Assembly (NCBI GenBank): GCA_958450325.1
Contig: OY288257.1
Span: forward strand, 16,635,873 to 16,699,872
Length of the DNA: 64,000 nt
Direction of reading: 5' to 3'
Source: Agrostemma githago
Taxonomy: Eukaryota; Streptophyta; Magnoliopsida; Caryophyllales; Caryophyllaceae
Shown here: positions 12,736 through 23,352 of the stretch, piece after piece
How the letters are laid out: the number at the start of each line of letters is the position of its first letter
Numbering within the stretch: the first letter of the stretch is position 1
Program-made: the position numbers and the translations under genes
The notes under the pieces: generated by a model
The model's input: only the letters and a program-made list of their open reading frames with translations
The model's database searches: none
Told to the model about the DNA's origin: nothing

Positions 12736-13127
12736 TGTTAGGAAATAAGTGCCTAGCAATTGTCTTTTTGGATCTCGAATTGGTTTCTGAACTGAATCTG
12801 TTTAATTAGGAAAGTTTTCTAATTAATATCTGATTGATTAGAGTTTCCTAATCAATATCTGAGTATCTGACCTAGGTTTCCTTATTGTATAGGGTTTCCT
12901 AATCTGTTTAGGGTTTCTGTTTAGGTTGAGAGTAGTATATAAACTCTCATACCTCTACCCTAGAAATTATGATAATAGTCAGAAATCTGTAACTCTCCTC
13001 AAATTAATAAAACTATCCCCTCCTTCTGCCCGTGGATGTAGCTAACAGGTTGTTAGTGAACCACGTAAATCTGTATGTCTCTCGATTTTACGTTCTTATT
13101 TGTTTGTCTTTCTCTTCCGTTATAACA
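12736..13127 (+). repeat. Internal LTR-like copy (392 bp) with its own PBS and upstream polypurine tract
   Basis: Starts TGTTAGGAAATAAGTGCCTAG, matching the outer LTR start, and ends TATAACA with AAC plus TGGTATCAGA just after. It is shorter and diverged from the outer LTRs. It contains a TATA-like AGTATATAAAC at about 12932. The polypurine-like GTCAAGGTGGAGAT lies immediately upstream. Confidence 0.8.
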
Positions 13128-13255
13128 AACTGGTATCAGAGGTTCAGGTTGTTCTGCTTCCGCTTCTGAGCTCCAGGTTGTTCCGCTTCTGAGCTTCAGA
13201 TTCTGCTTCTGCTGAGTTAGGCGTTATTTGGGTTTGTTGAATTTTTGGTGAGAAG

Positions 13256-13426
13256 ATGTCTGGAGCAACAATTTTAAAGGTTGATAAATTCACAAGGAGT
13301 AATAGTTCTGGGTTGATAGGCTTGGGTGAGGATGGTAGTGTTGGCGGTAAGGTGGAGTTTTCACCTGTACGGGTCGAACTACGCAATTCTGAAGACAAGC
13401 TATCAACGGCGATTTTCGCTTCTTAA
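13256..13426 (+). CDS. Short Gag-leader ORF after the internal LTR
   Basis: 56 codons, MSGATILKVDKFTRSNS..., ending TAA TGA. The start resembles the MSG..I..FDG start of the first Gag-like ORF, and its distance from the preceding PBS also resembles that copy. The W of the F.G.N...W motif is gone. It probably represents a second, further reduced gag. Confidence 0.4.
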   Translation: MSGATILKVDKFTRSNSSGLIGLGEDGSVGGKVEFSPVRVELRNSEDKLSTAIFAS

Positions 13427-13447
13427 TGAAGTGGGCTCCTAGGTGGA

Positions 13448-13582
13448 GCAGGACCCGTGCCTTGGGTTAAAAAGGCAGGACCCGTGCCTTGGGTTAAAAA
13501 GGCAGGACCCGTGCCTTGGGTGAAAAAGGCAAGATCCGTGTCTTGGGTGAAAAAGGCAGGACCCGTGTCTTGGGTGAAAAAG
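13448..13582 (+). repeat. Five 27-bp tandem units encoding a 9-residue repeat
   Basis: Unit GCAGGACCCGTGCCTTGGGT plus TAAAAAG, five nearly identical copies. In one frame each reads AGPVPWVKK (later units KIRVLWVKK-like). No start codon opens this frame after the TAA at 13424. A relic of a repetitive Gag or linker segment is possible. Confidence 0.8.
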
Positions 13583-13818
13583 ACAATCGAGATCTCGGGG
13601 AAGATCTTTTGTGCTTTGGGCTGAGAAGCTGAAGCAGATTGGTACTACGGTACTCGAGGGAAAGGAGAAAAATTACTATTGACTGAAGGCCGTTGAAAGA
13701 TGCGATCGTTCAGGTCAAGGTGGAGATTATTAGGACAAGTAGTGACTTGAGAATCGACTGTTCGAAGCTGCACTTTGAAGATTGGTTCGGATTGGACAAT
13801 TCTAGTCAAGGTGGAGAT

Positions 13819-14514
13819 TGTTAGGAAATAAGTGTCTATCAATTGTTCTTTTGGGTCTTGAATTGATTTGTTCCTGATATCTTTCCTAAAGTTGATCTTC
13901 TTGGTTTGGTAACATAAGATTGTTTGGTTTTAGGAAAGATTGAACCGTGTTTCCTAATTAGTTTAGGTAACTAGTTTAGGTGGAATAATACTATATAAAG
14001 ACCTGACTAGCTTCTAGGTTAATTAGGACAGAGAGATGATTTGAGAGCACAATATAGAGGGCTGATCTGTGAGGTTTTCTTGGGGAAAAACTCAGTTTGT
14101 TCCGAGTCTCTATTATTTGGTGGTTCTATTGATCTCGTCTTCGTTGGAGATCGTTGGAGTTTGTTCGGATCTTGGTGGGCAGCAAGATCGTTTGTCCTCC
14201 GTCTCGTCGGTGAGTTCGTGGCAGGTCGACTCAGTCTGGGTAGTCTCTTTCCTGTTTGAGATTACTATCTGGTTGGTAGAATTGGTAGTACTTCTGGCTT
14301 TAACTGTGAGTTATTAAGCACGTGTATTACAGTCTACTGTTGTACTATTATCTCCACAATAGTGAATTTGGTCTCCTTCTCGGTGTGGACGTAGCCAGTG
14401 ATTTTGCTGGTGAACCACGTAAATCTGTGTGTCAGTTTATTATTGTTTGCTATTTGTTTTGTTCTTCTCGCATAATTAACAAACCGTAGGTAACGGGACG
14501 CCTCCGTTACAACA
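13819..14514 (+). repeat. Right LTR of the composite copia-type element
   Basis: Same length (696 bp) and almost identical to 11280-11975, followed directly by TSD GTAAT. Confidence 0.88.
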
Positions 14515-15424
14515 GTAATTAATGTAATTAATGTAATTGTTTCTGATGTAATTGTTTCTGATGCTACTGCAGGTTGGTCATATTTCTCGATGATGAGCAA
14601 TTCGGTTCTAAATATAAAAAATATCAATGATAAGTGTGCACATCCATCATTTTGCATGGTTGAGTCTGACTATAATATGCTCTTAGAAGGGTACACAACT
14701 CATTTGTCGGGCCTCTAATTGTAGCGTTACATTGTCTACTCGACTTTTTGTGAAAGATGGATAAGCACATATTGATTCATGTTGAAGTTCGACAATGTTG
14801 CCTGAGAGAAGAAAAATAGTGCATCAAACTAAAATAGGGTTTTGTAAATCTTTTAAAACAACATACCATTAAACTGTAACTTAAATTAAGATTCAAACTA
14901 AGTGGGTGGTAGTACTTACTGTGTTGTCCACTAAGATGAGCTCAACTCCGTAAATTATCGGTTTTTGGCCTATTTGCTGTGGATCAGTATCTGGTTTTTT
15001 GGACGTACGTAGCCACTTTCTCATAATGCGGACTGTTATTTGTATTGATTTTGTTGATTCTGAAATTTGTGGAATTGTGACCACCTTGTATTGGAAAGAA
15101 ATTGTGAAGAATCTTTGAATCAGAGAAGAAATGAAATAAATATATGAGTGAATGTGAATTTATAGAGTAGAACTTGTCAAAAATTAAAAAATGAATAATA
15201 AATTAGACATAACTGCATAAAAAACTACCCACTATTATTATAACTCCTCTCAACTGCATAAATAAACTGCCCACTATTATTATTTTATTATTAATAATAA
15301 CTGAAATTGCACTTTTTTTTTTAATTGCCACGTCAGATTCCACGTGTACTCCACGTAGGATGCTGATGTGGGTGAATGTGGTGCGAGTATTTTCTTTGGC
15401 TTTAATATATAAAAGATTATTATA

Positions 15425-16334
15425 GGGTGTTGCTCTTCGCAGTACGCATTTTACTCGACGCAGTACCGTTTTTCCGATTTTGCCCCTCTCATTTCCCCCT
15501 CCCTCAAATTCATCCCTTTTGTTTTTACTCTATTTTGTTTTTCTCTTCTCCATATTTACTTTCCTCAACGCAGTACATTGTTTTTTTAACTTTTACGCAG
15601 TACATTTATTTTTTTTACTTTTACACCGTACATTTTTTGCGGTACATTTATTTTAAAATTTCATGCAATACATTTACTTTAATATTTGATATAAAGTATT
15701 TATTTTAATTTATCAACACACTACATTTTTTTTTATCACGGAATAAACATGTATTTTTTTCAATTTTGACGCAGTACAGAAATAAGATGAAAAAATCACA
15801 GTACACAGGTCTCCGTACAAAACAATGAAAAAGTAACCCTTGAAGACTACCGAAATTTGCTTTCTAACACTTAGTATATATTCAGTTCGTACTGTACTAC
15901 ACTATCCGATTGCATATTTTCAATTTAATACCCAATATTAAAGTATTAAATACAAGAATTGAGTTTCTAAACCAAAAAAATTGAAAGCATATAGTGTTAG
16001 GTAGAACCCTAATTTCAATAACAATAAACAAAAAACCGATTATTTTGAACTTTGAAACAAAACTGATAATTAAACTTTGAACCCTAATTGAACTTTGAAC
16101 CCTAATTTCAATAATTAATGATAATTAATGATTAATGATTGATACATGTTCATGTGTAGTTAGATTTGGAAGTATACAATGATAATTGAAAAAAAGAGAT
16201 GATTTTTAGGGTTAGGGTAGGGAGGGTGGGAGAGGAAAGAAATAATGTTTGTTTTCTGATAAGGGTATGAAATGGAAAAATATGGGTAAAAAGTACTGCG
16301 TCGAGTAAAATGCGTATTGCGAAGAGTAACTCCG
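15425..16334. mobile_element. 910-bp non-autonomous TIR element (Mutator/hAT-like size of TSD)
   Basis: About 40-bp inverted ends: left GGGTGTTGCTCTTCGCAGTA, right the complement of CGGAGTTACTCTTCGCAATA, both running on into CGCATTTTACTCGACGCAGT. An 8-bp duplication TTATTATA flanks it (15417-15424 and 16335-16342). The interior is AT-rich and holds several GCAGTACA-type motifs near the ends, which could be transposase-binding repeats. No transposase. Superfamily is uncertain between hAT (8 bp) and MULE (9 bp). Confidence 0.8.
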
Positions 16335-16442
16335 TTATTATATTTTCACCTTGTCGGGGTAATTATGGATTTTAATGTTTTAAACACTCTATCAATATTT
16401 TGTTTGACGATATTACGACATATTGCAACACTAAATTTAAAG

Positions 16443-16459
16443 CTCGTGCGATGCACGAG
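16443..16459 (+). other. Helitron-3'-end-like hairpin
   Basis: CTCGTGC-GAT-GCACGAG, perfect 7-bp arms, preceded by TTTAAAG and followed by TCACAATG. Plant Helitron 3' ends often show such a C/G-rich hairpin shortly before CTRR. The CTRR end is not evident here, so this may be a decayed end. Confidence 0.35.
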
Positions 16460-17200
16460 TCACAATGAAATATATACATATACATAAGGTCTGAAATTAA
16501 TTTTCTTGATCAAACAAAAGCACTCAACTTGGTCTCTCGTCAGACTTGGCTCAACTTTTAGATACCATGTACAAATATAATTTCTCTCTCCTCAAAGTTT
16601 TAGATCACACCACTGCACCAGTTTGTTATTTGGTACCTAAATTCATCCACGAAATTGTCCCTGATAGAATGATAGCTGCTTAATCCCTTTTTCACAATTG
16701 AAGCATTAACCCTTTATGATTAATTTGATACCTTTTTCATCCATAAACACTTCAAACTTGCCGCATATTTAAAGATTTAATTTTCAAGTGTGCTCAACCA
16801 CGAATTCCTGTTTAGCATACATAATTCCAGAAATTTATGATTAATTTGATTTTGATTGAAACAAACGCGATTATGATATGCATATCTTAATGTTGATTTT
16901 TAGGGTTTGATTAGTTAATTTTTCCTTTAAAACATTAAGTTAGTCCTGATTTGGGGATAATTCTTGGATAATGTGAGTTCTAATGTCATTTTCATATTTG
17001 CTACTGCTATAAAATGAGGGCTGTTTTAGGTCGTCGACATTTCAGCCAGGTTGTCGGCGCTTTTTAATGTAAAAGACGATCTTGCTCTTCCCTTAATTAC
17101 ATTAGTTAACTAAAGCGGTTTTAAAATTTTCAAACCGTTCCGTTATTACGTTATGTTATTTATTATTATATCCACCCAAACTCCACTCACCATATTAAAT
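16460..17200. other. No gene seen
   Basis: AT-rich intergenic sequence between the Helitron-like hairpin and the truncated gypsy element. No recognisable ORF or paired repeat. Confidence 0.4.
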
Positions 17201-17316
17201 TTTATTTTCTCTCACTTAAAAAAAAACTCGTCTTTTCTTTAGAGAAATCCGACTTTTCTAGAAACCCGACTTTGCCCAAAATGGATCGACAAGCGGTTAG
17301 TGTACTTTTGATTATA

Positions 17317-18724
17317 TTATCTCCCCAAATTTTTTTTTGGTGTGTATTTTGTTTCATACTCGAGGAATTTTTTGCTAATGTAGTATATAGCTCTCTCTTC
17401 CTTGTCAACGGTTTGTGCTAGCATTGCTCCCATTAAGGTTTCGGTTACGGTAAGGTAGAGGAAAATGGGTAGTCCCTTTTTGGGAGGCGTTAATACCGGG
17501 GGTTGTGCTAATATCTCTTTTACCTTGTCAAAGGCTCTTTGGCATTTATCATCCCAGATGGTGGGTTCGGTTATTTTGAGCTTTTTGAAGATGGGTTCAC
17601 AGACCATGGTTAGTTTGGCGATGAAGCGGCTGATGTATTGGACTTTACCTAGAAACCCCCTGATCTCCTTTTCGTTTGAGGGTGCGGGCATGTCTAGCAA
17701 GGATTTTATCTTGGATGGGTCTATCTCGATTCCTAGCTGGCTCACTACGTGTCCTAGGAGTTTCCCAGATGTAACCCCGAAGGCACATTTTTGTGGGTTA
17801 AGCCTCATATTATATTGGCGCAGGCGTTTGAAGAATTTTTCGAGGGCCGGAACATGCCCTTCTCGGTTTTGGGATTTGACTATCATATCGTCTACATACA
17901 CTTCGACTTCTTTGTTCATCATATCATGTAAAAGTGTGGTTGCGGTTCTTTGGTAGGTTGCCCCGACATTCTTAAGTCCGAAACGCATTACTGAGTAACA
18001 ATAGGTTCCCCAAGGCGTGGTGAAGGCTGTTTTTGCCATGTCCTCTTTGGCCATTTTTATTTGGTTGTACCCAACGTACCCGTCCGTGAAGGAGAGCAGG
18101 GCGTGGTCGGCGGTATTATCTACCAGGATATCTATGTGAGGTAGAGGAAAGTCATCTTTTGGGCTGGCTTTGTTAAGGTCTCGGAAATCTACACAGACTC
18201 AGATCCTTCCGTCCTTTTTGGGGACGGGGACTATGTTGGCTACCCAGTCAGAGTATTCAGAGACGTGTCTGAATCCGGCTTTAAATTGTTTATCTACCTC
18301 TTCTTTGACCTTAAGGGCCCATTCGGGTCGCATGCGGCGTAGCTTTTGTTTTCCTGGTTTAAACTCGGGTTTGATTGGGATTCGGTGTTCAGCGATGTCT
18401 CGGTCTATGCCTGGCATGTCCTTGTAGGACCAGGCGAAGACGTCTTTGTATTGTGCGAGTAAACTTATGAGTTGTTCCCTTTCAGCAGGATCTAAGGAGG
18501 TTTCTATTTTGAGGATTTGGGCTTCTAGGGGGTTACAATGTTTACAGATTCGGTGTCTTCGATTACTGGGGGCCCTAACTCTTGCCTAGCTAATTCCCTC
18601 AAGGTTTCTGGTGGGAGGTAAGTGTTGTAAGAATCATCCTGATTATTTTTGTTTTGTTCGCTATCGATAATGGCATTGCATGTTAAGTGCGACGAGTCAC
18701 AAGCGAAAGTATTTTTATTATTAG
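17317..18724 (-). pseudogene. Ty3/gypsy (Tat/Ogre-type) reverse transcriptase and partial RNase H, broken
   Basis: Read on the minus strand from 18724: a linker (LPPETLRELARQELGPP), then DMPGIDRDIAEHRIPIKP, the usual region before gypsy RT, then PVPKKDGRI. There a TGA (18199-18201) interrupts the frame just before VCVDFRDLNKASP. The next stretch carries FPLPHID, GYNQIKMA, FGLKNVGATYQR and the catalytic box YVDDMIVKS. The thumb/connection follows with LGHVVSQLGIEIDP and GFLGKVQYISRFI, then the RNase H start (AIYYISKKFLEYE). RNase H is cut off after ETKYTPKK, and no integrase follows. The codon before VCVDFRDL is Arg in the family; CGA to TGA explains the stop. The upstream half of the same polyprotein is at 33308-35607, separated by the element inserted at ATTAG. 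Confidence 0.88.
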
Positions 18725-19823
18725 TGTAGACACCCGCATTTTGCCTGCTAGTGTCTATAGCGGTTCCCGACAAAACACCGATGATGATCGGAAGTAAACG
18801 TGACTTAATACTCTCGAATACGGACTCGGAATCAATAATATCCGACGTGGGCATTTAGCGGAGTACAAATCTCTCAAAACCAACCTCAAATTCAGGCCAG
18901 TGGATCGTTTCCAATAAAATGAGACTAATTTGGGCCAAAACCGACACCGGAAATAAAACCGTCTTTTGGCGACTGGGTCAAAACCCGGTCAAAGACGAAT
19001 CCGTTCTCAAAGTCAGCCAAGTGAGCTTCTAGAAGATTGCGTTCAACCACCTAATTCAAAAATTCAAAAAGGTCAACCCTTGCCTAAAATAGCTCACCAA
19101 CTTGATCCACTCGATTGAGTGGCTTGACCACACTCGATCGAGTGCAGCTTCAAAAACCCGATCAGGCGCCTTTATTGGGCCACTCGGTCGAGTGCACTAG
19201 GGCCACTCGGTCGAGTGACCCTAGGTCGAGGGGTATTCTTTATAAATACCCCTCTTATACTCTTCACAAATCAGAATTTTTCCTAAGCATAAAAACTCTA
19301 CTTCACACAACACTTACACTACAACCTTTTATCACCTTCAAGCCTACACATTTCAATAATCAATCACCCTTCAAATTTACACATTACCATTCAACCTTTA
19401 CACAATACACCACTTTGAACTTGACTTCAAAGTCACACACATACATTCAAATTCGAGATCAAAACTCGTCAAAGACACACCATAACTCACCCTACATATC
19501 TCGACACTCCCGCGCTCCCGTCGCTATTACGAGTCCGTTTCCGAGGCCATTTAAGCATGTAGGTTGAGGGTGTCATCAAACCCCGTTTCCTTTTCTCCCT
19601 TCTCTTTTTCGATTATATATGTACTATTATTATTAGTCGATATTAACGACACTAATATTTTATTTACTAACACTAACTTTTAATTTTGTGCATACTAACT
19701 TTTTAATTTATTTTTGTATACTAACATTTTATTTATGTACTCTAACCACTAACATTTATTTATTTATTTATTTACATTCCGTCATAATACTAATACCGTG
19801 TACATATATATATATATATATAT

Positions 19824-21340
19824 CGAGCGAGGATCCGGTGAGTCCCTTCATTTAAATGAGTCCGTCCCGCAATTATACACTGTCAGATCTTCTTGCATTA
19901 GACGCACCAGATGATGCCACGTCGCCTATTACACCACAATAATAAAATTTCAATTTCGATTTCGTTGATGCAAATTGGGGGAGAAGATTGAAATCAACGG
20001 AAAAACAAAATCGGAAAAGTACCTGAAACAATCGAGCGTAATTATCCCCTTTATCAATCAATCGACTAACAACAAGACCAGGAATAAAATCAGCTAATCT
20101 CTCATAATCAGTCAAAATCCCCCAAACAATTTGAAACCCAGCATCAATCAAAACCCTAGATTCAATTCTCCGACACCGCTTCCCTATTTTCAATATCTTA
20201 ATCGCAACCCCACCACCCTCAACCTGATCATCACCATAAGTATCCGAAACGGCGTCGTATTGGGCTGATTCTTGAGTACAAGAGCAATAATGGCGGCGTC
20301 GACATTGTGTAGAGGGGATGGAGATGAATTGTTTTAATGGGTGTGATTTGGAACGGAGATTATTGGGTTTTGGAGAGGAATATGGATGATGTGAAGGTGG
20401 GAATTTTAATGGCGGATATGATGTAGAAACCATCATTTTTCTGGGTTTTTTCGGTAATATATGGCTTTCAAATTCAATTAGGGTTTTATTTAGGGATCAA
20501 TTGGGCTTGATTCAAACCATCATGTTAATGTATGTTGAAATTGTTGTGTTTGATTTTCGACCAACACAAATTCTCATGTAAGATCGATGTTGACTGTAAA
20601 CTTTCTTCATCTCCATCTCTCTTTTCTTCTTTGTTTTCTGTGTATTTGAGATCGATTCTTCCTTTTTTTTATTTGTTGGGTTAATTCCCTTGTTTGTTTT
20701 TGTTACTAAATCTGGGATTTTTTTGTAATTCTTGCTCTTACTATCATAATCAAGATTCAATGAATGTTTTCCAATTTCGAATAACTGATCTGGGTTATTA
20801 GGCATGTCATCAAATTACAATTCTGCTGATTTTTTCTCCTGTTTCTGGCTGATTTATGTGATTAATTAATTTCTTTCTTTTCTGTATATGATTTGAATGA
20901 AAATTGTATATAATAAACTTATATAAAGGGAGAAGAAAGATGGGTGCTTTAATTTATTGTTTGATTCAATTCTGCTGGTATGTTTTACTTTAGTATTTAC
21001 TACCTGTGTTACAGTAATATGATTACTGTATCAATATTATATAATTATACTTGTGTTACTGTAATAGTGTGACAGTGTCACAGTAAGATATTTGTGTTAC
21101 TGTAATAGTGTTCTGTTACTGTAACATTATTACTGTGACATTATTATTGTAATTCCTTATTACTGTGATAGTGTCACAGTAAGATAGTTGTGTTACTGTA
21201 ATAGTGTTCTGTTACTGTAACAGTAAGATTATATACGATGAAGATGACGCTGAATCTCAGCCATTCATGTGATTTGATCATGTGGCTGTGATTCGCGGGA
21301 CGGACTCATTTAAGATAGAGAGACTCACGAGATGCAATTC
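19824..21340. mobile_element. Pack-type TIR element, member 1, carrying a plastid START-protein exon
   Basis: Left end CGAGCGAGGATCCGGTGAGT then TTTAAATGAGTCCGTCCCGC. The right end reads back from 21340 as GAATTGCATCTCGTGAGTCT then AAATGAGTCCGTCCCGCGAA. (TA)n lies on both sides. The same two ends bound 55971-57207. The subterminal zone 20990-21230 is packed with TTACTGTAACAGT-type motifs. The interior holds a fragment of a host gene (20023-20436) and what looks like its upstream region. No transposase. Confidence 0.8.
20023..20436 (-). pseudogene. Captured first exon of a chloroplast COQ10/START-type (polyketide cyclase-like) protein
   Basis: 138 codons from ATG at 20436 to a GT donor at 20022-20021. 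Residues 1 to about 50 are Ser/Pro/Lys-rich and look like a plastid transit peptide (MMVSTSYPPLKFPPSHH...). Then an acidic stretch is followed by VAIKILKIGKRCRRIESRVL and WGILTDYERLADFIPGLVVS, the N-terminal half of the START-like fold of plant polyketide cyclase/dehydrase proteins. The rest of the domain is missing; only about 70 nt of the following intron remain before transposon end sequence. A full protein of this type would have several further exons. As an isolated exon it is not functional, but it is open along its whole length, so capture may be recent. Family identification is from motif memory. Confidence 0.7.
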
Positions 21341-21356
21341 ATATATATATATATAT

Positions 21357-22306
21357 AGATCTAGGATCCTTTGAGGCAGCTCAACTCGCCGCACCCATTG
21401 AGGCACAATCTCAACCATTAGATTAAAATCAAATGAAAGGCTAAGATTAAAACAAAAACTCATACATTAAAAAAAATTCCCCATATTTTTTTCCCGGAGA
21501 AAAAAAATCGATATTTTTCGGAAAAAAAAAAAAAAAAAAAAAATTTCAGAATTTTTTTTTTCCGAAAAAAAAAATCGGAATTTTTTTTTCCAAAAAAAAA
21601 ATATTTTTTCGAAAAAAAAAACGGAATTTAAAATAAAATTGATGTATATAAAAACAATTTCAGTGTACATAATAACTGTTTTAAGGTATATAACAATTCT
21701 ATTATATCAAATAATTAAGTACATATGCCAATTATTTCAGTGTATATATGTTGATTAATTGGTGTACATAGTAACCATTTGAGTGTATATATAACAATAA
21801 TTATTTTACTGTATATATATTTAGTTCTTAAGTGTATATATATATGTAGTGAGTTTAATATCGTATATAATGAGTTTTTTAGTGTATATAACAGTTATTT
21901 TGATGTATGTTCCATTGTTGATTAACTGATGTACATATTAATTATTTGGGTGTATATAACAATTATTTTACTGTATATATTGAGTTCTTAAGTGTATATA
22001 TGCATGAGTTTAATAGCGTATATAATGAGTTTTTTAGTGTATATAACAGTTATTTTGATGTATGTTTCATTGTTGATTAATTGGTGTACATAATAACTAT
22101 TTGAGTGTATATAACATTTTTTTATTTGAGTGTATATAATTTTTTTTTACTGTATATATTGAGTTCTTAAGTGTGTGTATATAGTGAGTTTAATAACGTA
22201 TATAATAAGTTTTTTTTAGTGTATATAACACTTATTTGGATGTATGTCCCATCTTAATCTAATGGTCTAGATTGTGCCTCAATGGATGTAAGGGGTTACC
22301 CGATCT

Positions 22307-22386
<80 letters not shown>

Positions 22387-23352
22387 TGGATTCCGGTGAG
22401 GCAGGGTAACTCCTTACACCCATTAAGGCACAATCTAAACCATTAGATTAAGATGGGACATATATCCAAATAAGTGTTATATACACTAAAAAAATTCATT
22501 ATATACGTTATTAAACTCACTATATACACACACACACTTAAGAACTCAATATATACAGTAAAAAAAAATGTTATATACACTTAAATAAAAAAAATGTTAT
22601 ATACACTCAAATAGTTATTATGTACACCAATTAATCAACAATGGAACATACATCAAAATAACTGTTATATACACTAAAAAAACTCATTATATACGCTATT
22701 AAACTCACTGCATATATACACTTAAGAACTCAATATATACAGTAAAATAATTGTTATATACACCCAAATAATTAATATGTACATCATTTAATCAACAATG
22801 GAACATACATCAAAATAATTGTTATATACACTAAAAAACTCATTATATACGCTATTAAACTCACTACATATATATACACTTAAGAACTAAATATATATAC
22901 AGTAAAATAGTTATTGTTATATACACTCAAATGGTTACTATGTACACCAATTAATCAACATATATACACTGAAATAATTGGCATATGTACTTAATTATTT
23001 GATATAATAGAATTGTTATATACCTTAAAACAGTTATTATGTACACTGAAATTGTTTTTATATACACCAATTTTATTTTAAATTCCGAATTTTTTTTTCG
23101 GAAAAATTGTTTTTTTTTGGAAAAAAATTTTCGGATTTTTTTTTTCGAAAAAAAATATTCCGAAAATTTGTTTTTTCCGGAAAAAAAAAAATTCCGAAAA
23201 ATATCGATTTTTTTCCCCGGGAAAAAAAATTGGGGAAATTTTTTTTATGTATGAGTTTTTGTTTTAATTTAGTCTTTAATTTGATTTTAATCTAATGGTT
23301 GAGATTGTGCCTCAATGGGTGCGGCGAGTTGAGCTGCCTCAAAGGATCCTAG
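21357..23352. mobile_element. 2-kb foldback: two inverted copies of a TA-flanked TIR element around (TC)n(TA)n
   Basis: Left arm 21357-22300 and right arm 22385-23352 are inverted copies of each other over roughly 0.9 kb. Outer ends are CTAGGATCCTTTGAGGCAGC on both sides; inner ends carry a related GGATTCCGGTGAGGCAGGGT. Each arm also has its own inverted pair GAGGCACAATCT..ACCATTAGATTAA. Arms are filled with degenerate units of the type GTGTATATAACA..TATTTT and AGTTCTTAAGTGTATATA. No coding sequence. A transcript across it would form a very long hairpin. Confidence 0.8.
22306..22384. repeat. (TC)n(TA)n microsatellite at the centre of the foldback
   Basis: About 17 TC units followed by more than 20 TA units. 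The same TC-then-TA arrangement is at 55759-55970. Confidence 0.9.

Larger units (their letters stand above)
11280..14514 (+). mobile_element. Young non-autonomous copia-type LTR element with a third, internal LTR
   Basis: Outer LTRs of 696 bp (11280-11975 and 13819-14514) begin TGTTAGG and end CAACA. By eye I count about five differences between them. They are flanked by a 5-bp target duplication GTAAT (11275-11279 and 14515-14519). A primer-binding site TGGTATCAGAGC, as for initiator tRNA-Met, starts at 11979. Inside is a related but shorter LTR (12736-13127) with its own primer site at 13131. The purine-rich GTCAAGGTGGAGAT precedes both the internal and the right LTR. Only short gag-like ORFs are present; there is no protease, integrase or reverse transcriptase. 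It sits in intron 1 of the RPA70-like gene, opposite in orientation. Confidence 0.88.
8832..15084 (-). pseudogene. RPA70-like gene (DBD-A, -B, -C) split by an LTR element and carrying a stop
   Basis: Start at 15084. Exon 1 to about 14926 reads QITVRIMRKWLRTSKK ... GVELILVDNT, a DUF223-type first OB fold, and ends at GTAAGT. Exon 2 (11207-10937) continues with ATIQASIKQRLVKAFNNG and ATAHTSRIWFEFSTKV. It then has TAA in frame, followed by LHPDPNIPMCVYKF. Exon 3 begins at 10853 (DVIGKFIHYNPIQTSGKG), and the next exon, ending at about 10550, has CSVFGEFISDI and RPVVVLMHVK: DBD-B. DBD-C follows from 10041: KYWCYPSCGECRFKT and MWYCQTIDC (Cys4 zinc ribbon), then RFTVFDDICEFAEVIIWN and LPPQEFNSIIEKEYLLKI. 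The tail (9130-8832) has a basic KHRAKRHGK patch. Intron 1 contains the whole LTR element 11280-14514. Domain order is complete. One nonsense codon and the insertion argue for a decayed gene, unless the stop is a sequence error. Confidence 0.65.

Noticed and set aside
17465..17956. 163-residue plus-strand ORF
   Set aside because: Antisense of the reverse transcriptase domain, which is clearly real on the minus strand.
19115..19567. 150-residue ORF, present again at 30946-31395
   Set aside because: It lies in both LTR copies over the promoter and leader region, is rich in Thr/His/Ser from an AC-rich leader, and has no domain.
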